Below, in pieces: positions 1 to 8,161 of a DNA stretch of 34,089 nucleotides. Made by a program: the position numbers and the translations under genes. This DNA is from Bacillota bacterium (GTDB lineage: Bacteria; Bacillota; Clostridia; Christensenellales; Aristaeellaceae): NCBI GenBank assembly GCA_023402355.1, contig JAEXCG010000086.1, positions 1-34,089 on the forward strand. Direction: 5' to 3'. Numbering within the stretch: position 1 is the first letter of the stretch; each line of letters opens with the position of its first letter. The notes beneath the pieces were generated by a model. That model searched no databases, was not told where the DNA came from, and saw only the letters and a program-made list of their open reading frames with translations.

Positions 1-1
1 G

Positions 2-244
2 GCGGAGGATTTGCAGCCGCTTCTTTTGCCCATGGACGCGCCGCTGGCGCACATTCCGCGCGTCGAAGTCGCGCCGGAAGCGGCGCGCTTCTGCCTAAAT
101 GGAAACGCGCTTCGCGCGCACCAGCTGCGGGGAGATTTGCCCTCCGGCGTGCCGCTTCGCGCGTATCTGGCGGGAGATTTCGCCGGGGTCGGCCGCTACG
201 ACGGCCGTGAATTTAAGTTTGACGCAATGTTACTGGAGAGATAG
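2..244 (+). CDS. truB: tRNA pseudouridine(55) synthase TruB, C-terminal part
   Basis: Only the last 80 or so residues are inside the window; the frame is open from base 2. TruB converts U55 of the T-loop of tRNAs to pseudouridine in the cytoplasm. The visible part carries the LLPMDAPLAHIP stretch that marks the start of the C-terminal RNA-binding tail of bacterial TruB and ends ...FDAMLLER. The catalytic Asp domain lies upstream of the window. The stop is followed by one base and then the ribF start, so the two genes are surely co-transcribed; truB-ribF-rpsO is a common Firmicutes order, which supports the call. Confidence 0.8.
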   Translation, partial: AEDLQPLLLPMDAPLAHIPRVEVAPEAARFCLNGNALRAHQLRGDLPSGVPLRAYLAGDFAGVGRYDGREFKFDAMLLER

Positions 245-245
245 C

Positions 246-1184
246 ATGAAGCTTTTAACGCACGAGACGCATTGGCAGGGAGCGGAGACGGTCGTTGCGC
301 TCGGCATGTTCGACGGAGTGCACATCGGCCATGCGCAGCTCATTCGGGCGGCCAACCATCTGGCGGCGCTGCACGACTTACAGAGCGTCATTCAGACGTT
401 TTCAGATCACCCGCTTTCGATCATCGCCCCGGAGCGCGTGCCGCCGATGCTGACGACCCGGGCGGAGAAGATTGCGACGATCAGCGGGTATCGGCCGGAC
501 GCGCTCATCATGCGTCCCTTTGACGCTGCGTTTGCGGCGCTTTCGCCGGAAGCGTTTGTGCAGGCGCTCGCACAGACCCTTCATCCGCGCCATATCGTGG
601 TGGGCTTTAACTACACGTTTGGACTGAAAGGCGCCGGGACGCCGCATCTGCTTGCGGAGCTGGGACGCCGCTATGGTTTTGAGACGCACGTCGTCGGCGC
701 GGTCGTCCGGGAGGGGGAGACGGTGTCCTCCACGCGCATCCGCGAGCTTTTGCAAAAGGGACGCATGGGGGAGGCGACCGCGCTGCTCGGCAGACCGTAC
801 AGCCTGTGCGGCGAAGTGGTCCGCGGCAAACAACTGGGCCGCAAGCTGGGCTTTCCGACCGCCAACCTCGCCTGGCCGCAAAACAAGGCGATTCCCCCCA
901 AGGGCGTGTACTTTTCACGCGTATGGATGGAGGGAGACGCTTATGAGGCGGTGCTGAACATCGGAACCCACCCGACAGCGCCGGGGGGACCGCCCAGCAT
1001 TGAGGCGTATCTGATCGATTTTGACGGCGATTTGTACGGAAAGCATCTGCGCGTCGAGCTTTGGCGCTACCGCAGACCCGAACAGCGCTTTGCGTCGCTG
1101 GACGCGCTCAAAGCGCAGATGGCGCTGGACCTTGAGGCTACGGTGCAGTTCTTCGAGGAGCGCAAGAAGCCGCAAAATAAATAG
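246..1184 (+). CDS. ribF: Bifunctional riboflavin kinase / FAD synthetase RibF
   Basis: The 312-residue protein makes FMN from riboflavin and ATP (C-terminal flavokinase) and then FAD (N-terminal FMN adenylyltransferase). The N-terminal nucleotidyltransferase shows GMFDGVHIGH at residues 20-29, containing the HxGH motif, and the ISSTxIR-like motif VSSTRIRELL near 160. The kinase domain shows GRKLGFPTANL near residues 196-206 and an EAYLIDFDGDLYG segment. Length is that of the family. The ATG at 246 sits one base after the truB stop; an in-frame upstream TTG/ATG extension would overlap truB and lacks the family N-terminus, so 246 is preferred. No terminator is visible before rpsO, which has its own promoter. 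Confidence 0.95.
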   Translation: MKLLTHETHWQGAETVVALGMFDGVHIGHAQLIRAANHLAALHDLQSVIQTFSDHPLSIIAPERVPPMLTTRAEKIATISGYRPDALIMRPFDAAFAALSPEAFVQALAQTLHPRHIVVGFNYTFGLKGAGTPHLLAELGRRYGFETHVVGAVVREGETVSSTRIRELLQKGRMGEATALLGRPYSLCGEVVRGKQLGRKLGFPTANLAWPQNKAIPPKGVYFSRVWMEGDAYEAVLNIGTHPTAPGGPPSIEAYLIDFDGDLYGKHLRVELWRYRRPEQRFASLDALKAQMALDLEATVQFFEERKKPQNK

Positions 1185-1194
1185 AAATGGTGTA

Positions 1195-1223
1195 TTTACA
1201 AAAGGGTTTGGACATGGTAAAAT
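1195..1223 (+). promoter_or_regulatory. Sigma-A promoter of rpsO
   Basis: TTTACA (1195-1200) and TAAAAT (1218-1223) are separated by 17 bases, a good housekeeping promoter. It begins 10 bases after the ribF stop and gives a leader of about 90 bases before rpsO. Confidence 0.7.
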
Positions 1224-1230
1224 AAACAAC

Positions 1231-1310
1231 GGGTCTTTTGAACCGTATGCGCGGTTGGTCGAATCTCCGACGTCCTACCATGCTTGCGGCGATGCCCCAA
1301 AGATAAATGG
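1231..1310 (+). promoter_or_regulatory. rpsO leader with possible fold (S15 autoregulation candidate)
   Basis: The roughly 90-base leader contains short complementary segments, for example AACCG and CGGTT flanking TATGCG around 1240-1256 and GTCG/CGAC around 1258-1275. S15 represses its own mRNA in several bacteria through a leader RNA structure. The pairing here is short and was judged by eye, so this is only a candidate. Confidence 0.25.
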
Positions 1311-1321
1311 AGGTGCTTTAA

Positions 1322-1585
1322 ATGGACAAGGAACGCAAGAACGAGATTATCAAGGAATATGCCCGTCATGAGGGGGATACCGGTTCTCCTGAGGTTCAGG
1401 TCGCGCTGCTGACCGAGCGCATCAACCACCTGAACGAGCATCTGGCGGATCACAAGAAGGACCATCACTCCCGCCGCGGCCTGCTGCTCATGGTCGGCCA
1501 GCGCCGTGGTTTGCTGGCGTACCTGAAGCAGACGGATATCGAGCGCTACCGTGCGCTGATCGCGCGCCTGAATCTGCGCAAGTAA
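1322..1585 (+). CDS. rpsO: 30S ribosomal protein S15
   Basis: This 87-residue protein binds 16S rRNA early in small-subunit assembly and helps form the bridge to the 50S subunit. The family hallmarks are all present: HEGDTGSPEVQ near residues 16-26, LTERINHLNEHL, the DHHSRRGLL motif near residues 46-54, and LKQTDIERYRALIARLNLRK at the end. A strong GGAGG precedes the ATG. It has its own promoter and is followed by a hairpin and then pnp, the classic rpsO-pnp pair. Confidence 0.98.
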   Translation: MDKERKNEIIKEYARHEGDTGSPEVQVALLTERINHLNEHLADHKKDHHSRRGLLLMVGQRRGLLAYLKQTDIERYRALIARLNLRK

Positions 1586-1624
1586 ATCTGTGGGGCGAAA
1601 GCCACGCCATGCCCCAGATGAAGG

Positions 1625-1665
1625 GCCGTTCGTTTGGGGGTTCCCCCTCCAAACGACGGCTTTTT
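1625..1665 (+). terminator. Intrinsic terminator/attenuator between rpsO and pnp
   Basis: GCCGTTCGTTTGG (1625-1637) pairs with CCAAACGACGGC (1649-1660) with one bulged base, extended by G and C runs, and is followed by five T. It likely sets the ratio of rpsO to pnp transcripts, with pnp fed by read-through. Confidence 0.8.
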
Positions 1666-1708
1666 CAACATGAAGAAAGAAAACGGATCAAGAATAGGGA
1701 GGCCTCTC

Positions 1709-3871
1709 ATGCATAAGGTATTTGAAACAGAGCTGGCCGGGCGCAAGCTGTCGCTTGATTTCGGCAAGTACGCCGGCCTGGCGAACGGTTCTGTGCTGGT
1801 GCGCTACGGGGATACGGTCGTCCTGGTCGCGGCGACGGCTTCGGCCAAGCCGCGCGAGGGCATGGACTTTTTCCCGCTGAGCGTGGATTTTGAAGAAAAG
1901 CAGTACGCTGTGGGCAAGATCCCCGGCGGCTTCATCAAGCGTGAAGGGCGCCCGACGGAAAAGGCGATTCTGACCAGCCGCCTGATCGACCGTCCGATCC
2001 GCCCGCTCTTCAACAAGGGCATGCGCAACGACGTGCAGGTGGTCGCGACCGTGCTGTCCGTCGACCCGGATGTGCCGCCGGAAATTCCGGCGATGATCGG
2101 CTCGTCTGCGGCGCTGTCGGTTTCCGACATCCCCTTCGGCGGGCCGACCGGCTCCGTCATGGTGGGCCGCGTGAACGGCGAACTGGTTCTTTCCCCGACG
2201 GAGGCGCAGCGTGCGGAGTCCGACCTGCATCTGGTCGTCGCCGGCACGAAGGACGCCGTCATGATGGTCGAAGCGGGCGCGAAGGAAGTCAGCGAAGAGG
2301 TCATGCTCTCCGCGATCCTGTTTGCGCACGAGCACATCAAGCAGCTCGTCGCCTTCCAGGAGCAGATCGTCGCGGAGATCGGCAAGCCGAAGGCGGAATT
2401 CCCGATCGTCACCACCGGCGAGGACGTGAAGGCCGCGGTGCGCGAATACGCATACGAAAAGTGCGAGTGGATATTCGAGTGCTTTGACCGGCACGAGCGC
2501 CAGGATCGCGAGGACGCGGTCAAGGCTGAGGTGCAGGCGCACTTTGCCGAGCAGTTTGAGGGCCGCGCCGGTGAAATCGACGACGCGCTCTACTATCTGA
2601 ATAAAGAGATCATGCGCAAGAAGATCCTCGAGCAGGGAGTCCGCCCGGACGGACGCAACCTGCGCGAGGTGCGCCCGATCTGGTGCGAGACGAGCGTGCT
2701 GCCGCGCCCGCACGGCTCCGCCGTGTTCACCCGCGGCGAAACGCAGGTCATGACCGTGGCGACGCTGGGCGCCATGGGCGACGCGCAGACGCTGGACGGC
2801 CTCAGCAACGAGGACACCAAGCGCTACATGCACCATTACAATTTCCCGCCGTATTCCACGGGCGAGGCCGGACGCCTGCGCGGCCCGGGCCGCCGCGAGA
2901 TCGGTCACGGCGCGCTGGCTGAGCGCGCGCTGGAGCCGGTGATTCCCTCTGAGGAGGACTTCCCATACGCGCTTCGCCTCGTGAGCGAGGTGCTTTCTTC
3001 CAACGGCTCGACCTCTCAGGCCTCCGTGTGCGGCTCTACGCTCGCGCTGATGGACGCCGGCGTTCCGATCAAGGCGCCGGTCGCCGGTGCGGCCATGGGT
3101 CTCATCAAGGATACGGAGACGGGCAAGGTGGCGGTGCTGACCGACATTCAGGGCCTGGAGGACTTCCTGGGCGACATGGACTTCAAGGTCGCGGGCACGA
3201 TGAACGGCATCACCGCGATTCAGATGGACATCAAGATCAAGGGCATCGACGAGCCGATTCTTCGACAGGCGCTCTCGCAGGCGCTGGAAGCCAGGCTGCA
3301 CATCCTGGGCAAGATGCTGGAGGTGCTGCCGCAGCCGCGCGAGAATCTGTCCCGGTACGCGCCCAAGATCATCCGCTTCACGATCAACCCCGAAAAGATT
3401 CGCGAGGTCATCGGGCCGGGCGGAAAGATGATCAACAAGATCATCGCGGAAACCGGCGTCAAGATCGACATCGAGGACGACGGCCGCGTGTTCATCTCCA
3501 CGCCGGATGAGGAGGCCGCCGCCAAGGCGCGCCGCATCATCGAGGGCATCGCCAAGGACGTCGAGGTCGGCGACGTGTACACCGGCAAGGTCGTGCGCAT
3601 CATGAACTTCGGCGTGTTCGTCGAGCTGCTGCCCGGCAAGGACGGCATGGTGCATATCTCCAAGCTGGCCAACGGCCGCGTGGAGAAGTGTGAGGACGTC
3701 GTAAAGGTCGGCGATGAGCTCGAAGTCAAGGTCGCAGAGATCGACTCGCAGGGTCGCATCAACCTCGTCCGCAACGATATCGTGTATGAGCATAACGAGC
3801 CTGTGCGCCGTGGCCCGGTTGGAGACCGCCGCCCGCCGCGCCGCGAGCATTCGGGCGGGTTCAAGGACTAA
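1709..3871 (+). CDS. pnp: Polyribonucleotide nucleotidyltransferase (PNPase)
   Basis: PNPase is a trimeric 3'-5' phosphorolytic exoribonuclease that degrades mRNA to nucleoside diphosphates and can add tails. The 720 residues show two RNase PH domains, the second with the FTSMAS-like stretch and ASVCGSTLALMDAGVP, followed by the acidic active-site segment DIQGLEDFLGDMDFKVAGT. A KH domain has its GPGG loop near residues 569-572 and an S1 domain starts near 620 (VGDVYTGKVVRIMNFGVFVELLPGKDGMVHIS). The chosen ATG at 1709 follows an AGGGAGG site; a longer open frame from 1634 runs through the upstream terminator and does not match the family start. A terminator follows at 3881. Confidence 0.97.
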   Translation: MHKVFETELAGRKLSLDFGKYAGLANGSVLVRYGDTVVLVAATASAKPREGMDFFPLSVDFEEKQYAVGKIPGGFIKREGRPTEKAILTSRLIDRPIRPLFNKGMRNDVQVVATVLSVDPDVPPEIPAMIGSSAALSVSDIPFGGPTGSVMVGRVNGELVLSPTEAQRAESDLHLVVAGTKDAVMMVEAGAKEVSEEVMLSAILFAHEHIKQLVAFQEQIVAEIGKPKAEFPIVTTGEDVKAAVREYAYEKCEWIFECFDRHERQDREDAVKAEVQAHFAEQFEGRAGEIDDALYYLNKEIMRKKILEQGVRPDGRNLREVRPIWCETSVLPRPHGSAVFTRGETQVMTVATLGAMGDAQTLDGLSNEDTKRYMHHYNFPPYSTGEAGRLRGPGRREIGHGALAERALEPVIPSEEDFPYALRLVSEVLSSNGSTSQASVCGSTLALMDAGVPIKAPVAGAAMGLIKDTETGKVAVLTDIQGLEDFLGDMDFKVAGTMNGITAIQMDIKIKGIDEPILRQALSQALEARLHILGKMLEVLPQPRENLSRYAPKIIRFTINPEKIREVIGPGGKMINKIIAETGVKIDIEDDGRVFISTPDEEAAAKARRIIEGIAKDVEVGDVYTGKVVRIMNFGVFVELLPGKDGMVHISKLANGRVEKCEDVVKVGDELEVKVAEIDSQGRINLVRNDIVYEHNEPVRRGPVGDRRPPRREHSGGFKD

Positions 3872-3880
3872 AACTTTCAG

Positions 3881-3908
3881 GGATGCGGCGAGGCCGCATC
3901 CTTTTTTT
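3881..3908 (+). terminator. Terminator of pnp
   Basis: GGATGCGGC and GCCGCATCC form a 9-bp stem with a tiny loop, followed by TTTTTTT, ten bases after the pnp stop. Confidence 0.9.
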
Positions 3909-4044
3909 CGTATGCTTGCGCCAAGCCGGGAAATGCTAAAGAAGGTATCATTCGGCTGCATGCCGCAGCGCGCATGCGGCATCGCCGGGCGTGGATCTCC
4001 CGGCGGGGATCGTCCTCGCCTGAGGGATGAAAGGAGTATAGGTC

Positions 4045-5286
4045 ATGTACGACGAGTTTACACTGCCCAACGGGCTTCGCGTGATCGCAGAAAGGATCCC
4101 GCACTTTCGCTCGGTAAGCGTCGGGCTTTGGGTGGGTACGGGCTCGATGCAGGAGGCGCCGGAGGAAAACGGCCTTTCGCACTTTATCGAGCACATGCTC
4201 TTCAAGGGGACTGAGCGCCGCAGCGCCATGCAGATCGCGGAGGAGATGGATGCGATTGGCGGGCAGATGAACGCTTTTACGTCCAAGGAGTGCACGTGCT
4301 ATTACGCAAAGGTCATCGACGAGCACTTCGAGAAGGCGCTCGATCTGCTCAGCGACATGCTGCTGCACGCGGCGTTTCATCCGGAGGATCTGGAGAAGGA
4401 ACGGGGCGTGATTCTGGAAGAGATCGCGATGACGGAGGACACGCCGGAGGATCTCGTGTACGAGCTACTGAGCTCGGCGTACTTTGCAGATCACGCGCTC
4501 GCCAGGCCGATTCTTGGCCCGGAAAGCGTCATACGCAGCGTCACCCGCGAGCAGCTGCTCTCCTTCCATCACCGGCATTACAGGCCGGACAACACCGTCC
4601 TCGCCGTCGCGGGCGGCTATGATCTGGAGCGGCTGAAGGAGATGGCTCAGCGCTTTCTCGGAGATTGGCGCGAGCCCGTCCATGAGCCGCAAAAGGACGC
4701 GTTCGGCGGCTGCGCGGCGCGCGTAGAGACGAAGAACAAGGACATCGAGCAGGTACATCTGTGCTTCGGCTATCAGGGAATTCCGCTCGGAACGGACGAG
4801 GCGTACCCCTTGTCCGTCTTCAACAACATTTTGGGCGGCGGCATGTCCTCGCGCCTCTTCCAGAAAATTCGCGAGGAGATGGGCGCTGCGTACTCCGTGT
4901 ACACCTACCCGACCTCCTACCCCGGATGCGGCGTCTACGCGATCTATGCGGGTACGTCCATCGAGCAGGCGCAGGCGGTAATCGACGAAATTCAGCATCA
5001 GGTAAAGCTTTTTCTGGACAAGGGCTTTACGGATAAGGAGTTTGTGCAGGCGCGCGACCAGCTCAAGGGCGGCTACATCCTGGGGCTCGAAAGCACGTCG
5101 AGCCGCATGTCTTCGATCGGGCGCAGCAAGCTGCTGCTGGGATACGCCAATGAGATCGACACCGTGGTCGAGAAGATCGAGCGCGTGACCCGCGGGGAGG
5201 TCATGGAGATCGCCCGGAAGGTGCTTGAGGGCCCCTATGCGGCTGCGGCCGTCGGCCGCAAGGTCGATACCTTACATCTCCAATGA
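4045..5286 (+). CDS. M16 family zinc metallopeptidase (insulinase-like, YmxG/MlpA type)
   Basis: The 413-residue protein is a pitrilysin/insulinase-fold zinc peptidase. The inverted zinc motif HFIEH is at residues 46-50 and the distal Glu lies in ERGVILEEIAM near residue 124. The C-terminal half carries GGGMSSRLFQKIREEMGAAYSV, the R/Y pair region of the inactive half. Length equals the one-chain bacterial processing-protease group found next to pnp in Firmicutes. An AAGGAG site lies 9 bases before the ATG. The 130-base gap after the pnp terminator holds two short inverted repeats (3960-3982 and 3994-4011) but no promoter I can recognise. Its natural substrate is not known from sequence. Confidence 0.9.
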   Translation: MYDEFTLPNGLRVIAERIPHFRSVSVGLWVGTGSMQEAPEENGLSHFIEHMLFKGTERRSAMQIAEEMDAIGGQMNAFTSKECTCYYAKVIDEHFEKALDLLSDMLLHAAFHPEDLEKERGVILEEIAMTEDTPEDLVYELLSSAYFADHALARPILGPESVIRSVTREQLLSFHHRHYRPDNTVLAVAGGYDLERLKEMAQRFLGDWREPVHEPQKDAFGGCAARVETKNKDIEQVHLCFGYQGIPLGTDEAYPLSVFNNILGGGMSSRLFQKIREEMGAAYSVYTYPTSYPGCGVYAIYAGTSIEQAQAVIDEIQHQVKLFLDKGFTDKEFVQARDQLKGGYILGLESTSSRMSSIGRSKLLLGYANEIDTVVEKIERVTRGEVMEIARKVLEGPYAAAAVGRKVDTLHLQ

Positions 5287-5380
5287 GTCGAGAGGACGCC
5301 CTAACAAAGCGGCGGGCGACGCAATATCAAAGGGGTATCGTAAACGTTCGCAGGGGGAAGCCTCCTGCCCAATCGCCGAA

Positions 5381-5417
5381 AAACGCCCTGGTTTCCTTTC
5401 CGGAAATCAGGGCGTTT
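5381..5417 (-). terminator. Strong hairpin terminator at the 3' end of the GH127 gene (bidirectional)
   Basis: Arms 5381-5396 and 5402-5417 are complementary over 16 bp with one G-T pair and a 5-base loop. Read on the minus strand the stem is followed by five T, so it best serves the GH127 gene; on the plus strand it also ends in TTT and can stop read-through from the M16 gene. The rest of 5287-5380 contains no gene that I can support. Confidence 0.75.
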
Positions 5418-5455
5418 GATCGATCGGGGAGCGAAGATAATGCCTTTTTTCCGCG

Positions 5456-7318
5456 TTATGGACGGGGCAGACGCGCACGGGGTTCCACGGGAAAGTATAC
5501 GGTGTAGCCTTCGCGGCCCACGCGGTAAAGCGGCTTGAATTTGATGCCCACTGGCTGACGATAGGAACGCCAGGTATGCGTCCATTCCTGCCATTCGCGT
5601 TCATTGTCCGGCGCGAGCAGGGTTTCCGGATGGTCTATATCGCCATACAGGAGCCGCTCGTCCTCGCATAGACCGGCGAGCACGATGGGCCCATCCAAGA
5701 AAGCCACTGTTTGTGGATCGTCCGGCAGGGGCCAGCAGGTGATTCCCTTTGGTACGCTCAGCGTCAACACGTCGTCGCTCCAAACGCCGTCGATCTGGAT
5801 AAAGCCGTCGCCTCGAAGGAGGTAAGGATAAGGGTCTCCGTTCCTCGTCAGCGTCATTTCACCCTTTGCCCACCAGGGCCTGCGCAGCCGCAGGGAGAAA
5901 TGCTGCGCCGCGTCGCAGCGGACGCTCACCTGCAATTTCTCGCTCGTGGGACGGTTTGGCACTTCGCGCTGGATCGGACGAATCCGAATGTTCTGATCGG
6001 TTTGGGGATCGAGGAGAACCTTCAAATGCACGGGCGTACCGTTCCAGTCGGTCTCGCAGACGGCGCTTTGGTATTGACAGAGCGAAAAACCGGCGTCGTT
6101 ACGGTAAAACATGCACTCGTGCAGCGTGGCGTTTGCCTGTACCAGGGTATCGTGACAGCACCAGAAATGGCCCGTTTTGGAACCCCAGTGCTTGTGCGAG
6201 CCGGCGCCCAGCCCTTGATAATAGGTAATCAGGCCTTCATCGCGCTTGCTCGGCCCGCACTGGATGTCCATCCAATCGTCTTCCCAGTGCCCCTGAGACA
6301 GGATGCCGTTATACAGATTTTGTTCCCAATAGTCGGCGTACTTTGCCTCGCCGGTCCAGCGGAGCAGATACTCGCATAGGCGCATCATGTTGTAGACCAC
6401 GCAATGTTCCTGGTTCTTATCGCCCAGCCGCGCGGATAGCTTTTGCATGGGCGTCCAGATTTCCCCGCAGGTTTGTCCGCCTGTGCAGTACGTACCGCGT
6501 CGGGTCACCGCAAGATCCCAATAGTTCTCGACGATCTTGCGATAGCGTTCTTCGCCCGTGACTTCATATGCGCGCGCCGCGCCGTGTATTTCCGGGATCG
6601 TCGTATTGGCGTGCATGTTTGTCAGCACGTCCTCTCCCCGCAGAATGGGCTCGAGCAGGCGCGGGCGTTCGTAGCGGCGCATCAGCTCCAGGTGCCTGGG
6701 GTCCTGGGTGACGCCGTACAGGTCCGCCCAGTACTCCATCAGCCCGCCGGTTTCCTCCCAGTCCATCATATCGCTCATCGTCTCACGGGAAATCTCCTCC
6801 GTGAAGCGGTCGAACCAATCCGCCTCGCGCAGGACGACCTGAAGCGCCTGTTCATTTCCGGCATACCGGTACATGTCGAGCAGCCCCATCATACATTTGT
6901 GACAGACGTATTGCGGAGCCCAGGTCTGTTTGCCGCGCTTTAACCAGTGCAGGTGTTTTTCCGGGATTGGGAATCCCCATTCTCCGCCGTTTTCCCGCTG
7001 GCAGCGAGCGATTTCGGATACGATGTAGTTCGCCTTCTGCGCAAGGGCGCCGTCGTGGGTTGTTTGGATCATCCGCGCTGCCGCGCTCAGCCAATGACCT
7101 GTGAATTGACCGCGCAGGTCTGAAAATGGGCTGTCCCAGCCCGTGTGATAACCGGTTATGGCATAGTCCCGCAGCAAACCCGCTTCCTGCCTGTAGTACA
7201 AAAGCAGGTTGTCGGTGGTCAGTTCCATCAGATACCGATAATTGCGGCTGCGGTGCGCGAGAAGCTCGCCGGGCAATAAATCAGCTTGCGCGGCAAGGGA
7301 GATCAGTTTGGGTTCCAT
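5456..7318 (-). CDS. Glycoside hydrolase family 127 protein (beta-L-arabinofuranosidase-like)
   Basis: The 620-residue protein matches the GH127 (former DUF1680) family, whose characterised members remove terminal beta-L-arabinofuranose using a zinc-bound cysteine nucleophile. An (alpha/alpha)6-barrel-type N-terminal part is followed by beta-rich domains. In the same order as in the Bifidobacterium enzyme one sees Glu286 (CGEIW), Glu304 and Cys306 (QEHCVVYNMMRL), and the cysteine pair 387-388 (FWCCHDT). There is no signal peptide, so it acts in the cytoplasm on imported oligosaccharides. GGAGG lies 8 bases before the ATG, and a LacI-type palindrome lies just upstream. No sugar transporter or regulator gene is adjacent. 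Family call is firm, exact substrate is inference. Confidence 0.88.
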   Translation of the reverse strand: MEPKLISLAAQADLLPGELLAHRSRNYRYLMELTTDNLLLYYRQEAGLLRDYAITGYHTGWDSPFSDLRGQFTGHWLSAAARMIQTTHDGALAQKANYIVSEIARCQRENGGEWGFPIPEKHLHWLKRGKQTWAPQYVCHKCMMGLLDMYRYAGNEQALQVVLREADWFDRFTEEISRETMSDMMDWEETGGLMEYWADLYGVTQDPRHLELMRRYERPRLLEPILRGEDVLTNMHANTTIPEIHGAARAYEVTGEERYRKIVENYWDLAVTRRGTYCTGGQTCGEIWTPMQKLSARLGDKNQEHCVVYNMMRLCEYLLRWTGEAKYADYWEQNLYNGILSQGHWEDDWMDIQCGPSKRDEGLITYYQGLGAGSHKHWGSKTGHFWCCHDTLVQANATLHECMFYRNDAGFSLCQYQSAVCETDWNGTPVHLKVLLDPQTDQNIRIRPIQREVPNRPTSEKLQVSVRCDAAQHFSLRLRRPWWAKGEMTLTRNGDPYPYLLRGDGFIQIDGVWSDDVLTLSVPKGITCWPLPDDPQTVAFLDGPIVLAGLCEDERLLYGDIDHPETLLAPDNEREWQEWTHTWRSYRQPVGIKFKPLYRVGREGYTVYFPVEPRARLPRP

Positions 7319-7338
7319 CAGATTTTACCTCCTAATGA

Positions 7339-7350
7339 GTGAGCGCTCAC
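7339..7350. promoter_or_regulatory. LacI-family operator upstream of the GH127 gene
   Basis: GTGAGCGCTCAC is a perfect 12-bp palindrome with the central CG typical of LacI/GalR-family sites, and it is close to the symmetric lac operator core. It lies 21-32 bases upstream of the GH127 ATG, directly before its ribosome binding site, where a repressor would block transcription. No LacI-type gene is in the window. Confidence 0.7.
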
Positions 7351-7371
7351 AATCGCCCGCCTGCAAAGGCA

Positions 7372-7413
7372 TGAATGCGCGTTTTCCGACGTAACCGGAA
7401 AAACGCGCATTCA
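7372..7413 (-). terminator. Long hairpin between lexA and the GH127 gene
   Basis: TGAATGCGCGTTTTCCG (7372-7388) pairs with the segment 7396-7413 with a single bulge. It lies 17 bases after the lexA stop in transcription direction. No T run follows the stem, so it is a weaker terminator or an mRNA 3'-end structure. Confidence 0.55.
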
Positions 7414-7429
7414 GCGATCTTCTATTTAC

Positions 7430-8038
7430 TTACATGCGGCGCAGGAGAGACGTGACCTTGCCCAGCACGGACATTTCCTCGACGATGATCGGTTCCATCG
7501 TGTCGTTCTCCGGCTGAAGACGAAAATGGCCGTTTTCTTTGTAGTAGCGCTTGACCGTCGCCTCGTCCTCGATGAGCGCGACGACGATGTCGCCGTTGTT
7601 GGCATGGGGCTGTTTGCGGACGACCAGATAATCGCCATCTAAAATGCCCGCGTTGATCATGCTTTCCCCGCGGACGCGGAGCACAAAATGCTCGCCGTCG
7701 CCCAGAAAATCGGCGGGCAAGGTAAACTGATCCTCGACGTTTTCCTGCGCGAGAATCGGGATGCCTGCCGTGACGCGACCGACCACGGGAATCTGCACCA
7801 TTTCCTGGCGGTTAAAGGAGGGATCTCCCAAAACCTCCATCGCGCGGGGCTTCATGGCGTCGCGATGAATAAGCCCTTTTTTTTGCAGGCGCTGCAAATG
7901 GCCGTGTACGGTGGAGGTGGACTTGAGCCCGACCGCATCACAAATTTCCCGAACGGACGGGGGATAGCCCTTTTCCTGTATTTCGCTTTTAATGAACGCC
8001 AGGATCTTTGCCTGATTGTCGCCGCGCGGCTTCTTCAT
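7430..8038 (-). CDS. lexA: LexA repressor (SOS regulator, self-cleaving)
   Basis: LexA represses DNA-damage genes and cleaves itself when stimulated by RecA filaments. The 202 residues show a winged helix N-terminus with recognition region SVREICDAVGLKSTSTVHGHLQRL (28-51), the Ala91-Gly92 cleavage bond in VTAGIP, nucleophile Ser126 (RGESM) and general-base Lys163 (ATVKRYY). Length and cleavage position match the Bacillus protein. A sigma-A promoter and a perfect Gram-positive LexA box lie upstream, so it is autoregulated. An AAGGTGG site precedes the ATG. The usual yneA/sulA-type partner gene is not next to it; the upstream neighbour on the same strand is a nucleotidyltransferase-fold gene. 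Confidence 0.97.
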   Translation of the reverse strand: MKKPRGDNQAKILAFIKSEIQEKGYPPSVREICDAVGLKSTSTVHGHLQRLQKKGLIHRDAMKPRAMEVLGDPSFNRQEMVQIPVVGRVTAGIPILAQENVEDQFTLPADFLGDGEHFVLRVRGESMINAGILDGDYLVVRKQPHANNGDIVVALIEDEATVKRYYKENGHFRLQPENDTMEPIIVEEMSVLGKVTSLLRRM

Positions 8039-8075
8039 GAGACGTTACCACCTTGTGTACATAGTAGCTGAAAAT

Positions 8076-8105
8076 AGTATATCATATCCGGATGGAAAAA
8101 AGCAA
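8076..8105 (-). promoter_or_regulatory. Sigma-A promoter of lexA
   Basis: On the minus strand TTGCTT (8105-8100) and TATACT (8081-8076) are separated by 18 bases. The start point would lie about 30 bases before the lexA ATG. Confidence 0.75.
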
Positions 8106-8113
8106 GGCGTCAT

Positions 8114-8127
8114 CAAACGTTTGTTCG
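8114..8127. promoter_or_regulatory. LexA box (SOS operator)
   Basis: On the minus strand CGAACAAACGTTTG fits every position of the Gram-positive LexA consensus CGAACRNRYGTTYG. It is centred about 15 bases upstream of the lexA -35 hexamer, so it represses either from an upstream position or as a roadblock to transcripts coming from the MATE operon. Confidence 0.88.
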
Positions 8128-8161
8128 CGATTCTGCATGCAAAGAGAAATAACTTTGACGA

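Noticed and set aside
1688..3982. 764-residue open frame on the minus strand opposite pnp
   Set aside because: Its composition (rich in Arg, His, Asp, Leu) is that of an antisense shadow in GC-rich DNA, and the plus strand encodes a complete PNPase.
5283..5507. Small open frames after the M16 peptidase gene
   Set aside because: They run through a strong terminator hairpin, lack a good ribosome binding site and show no recognisable protein.
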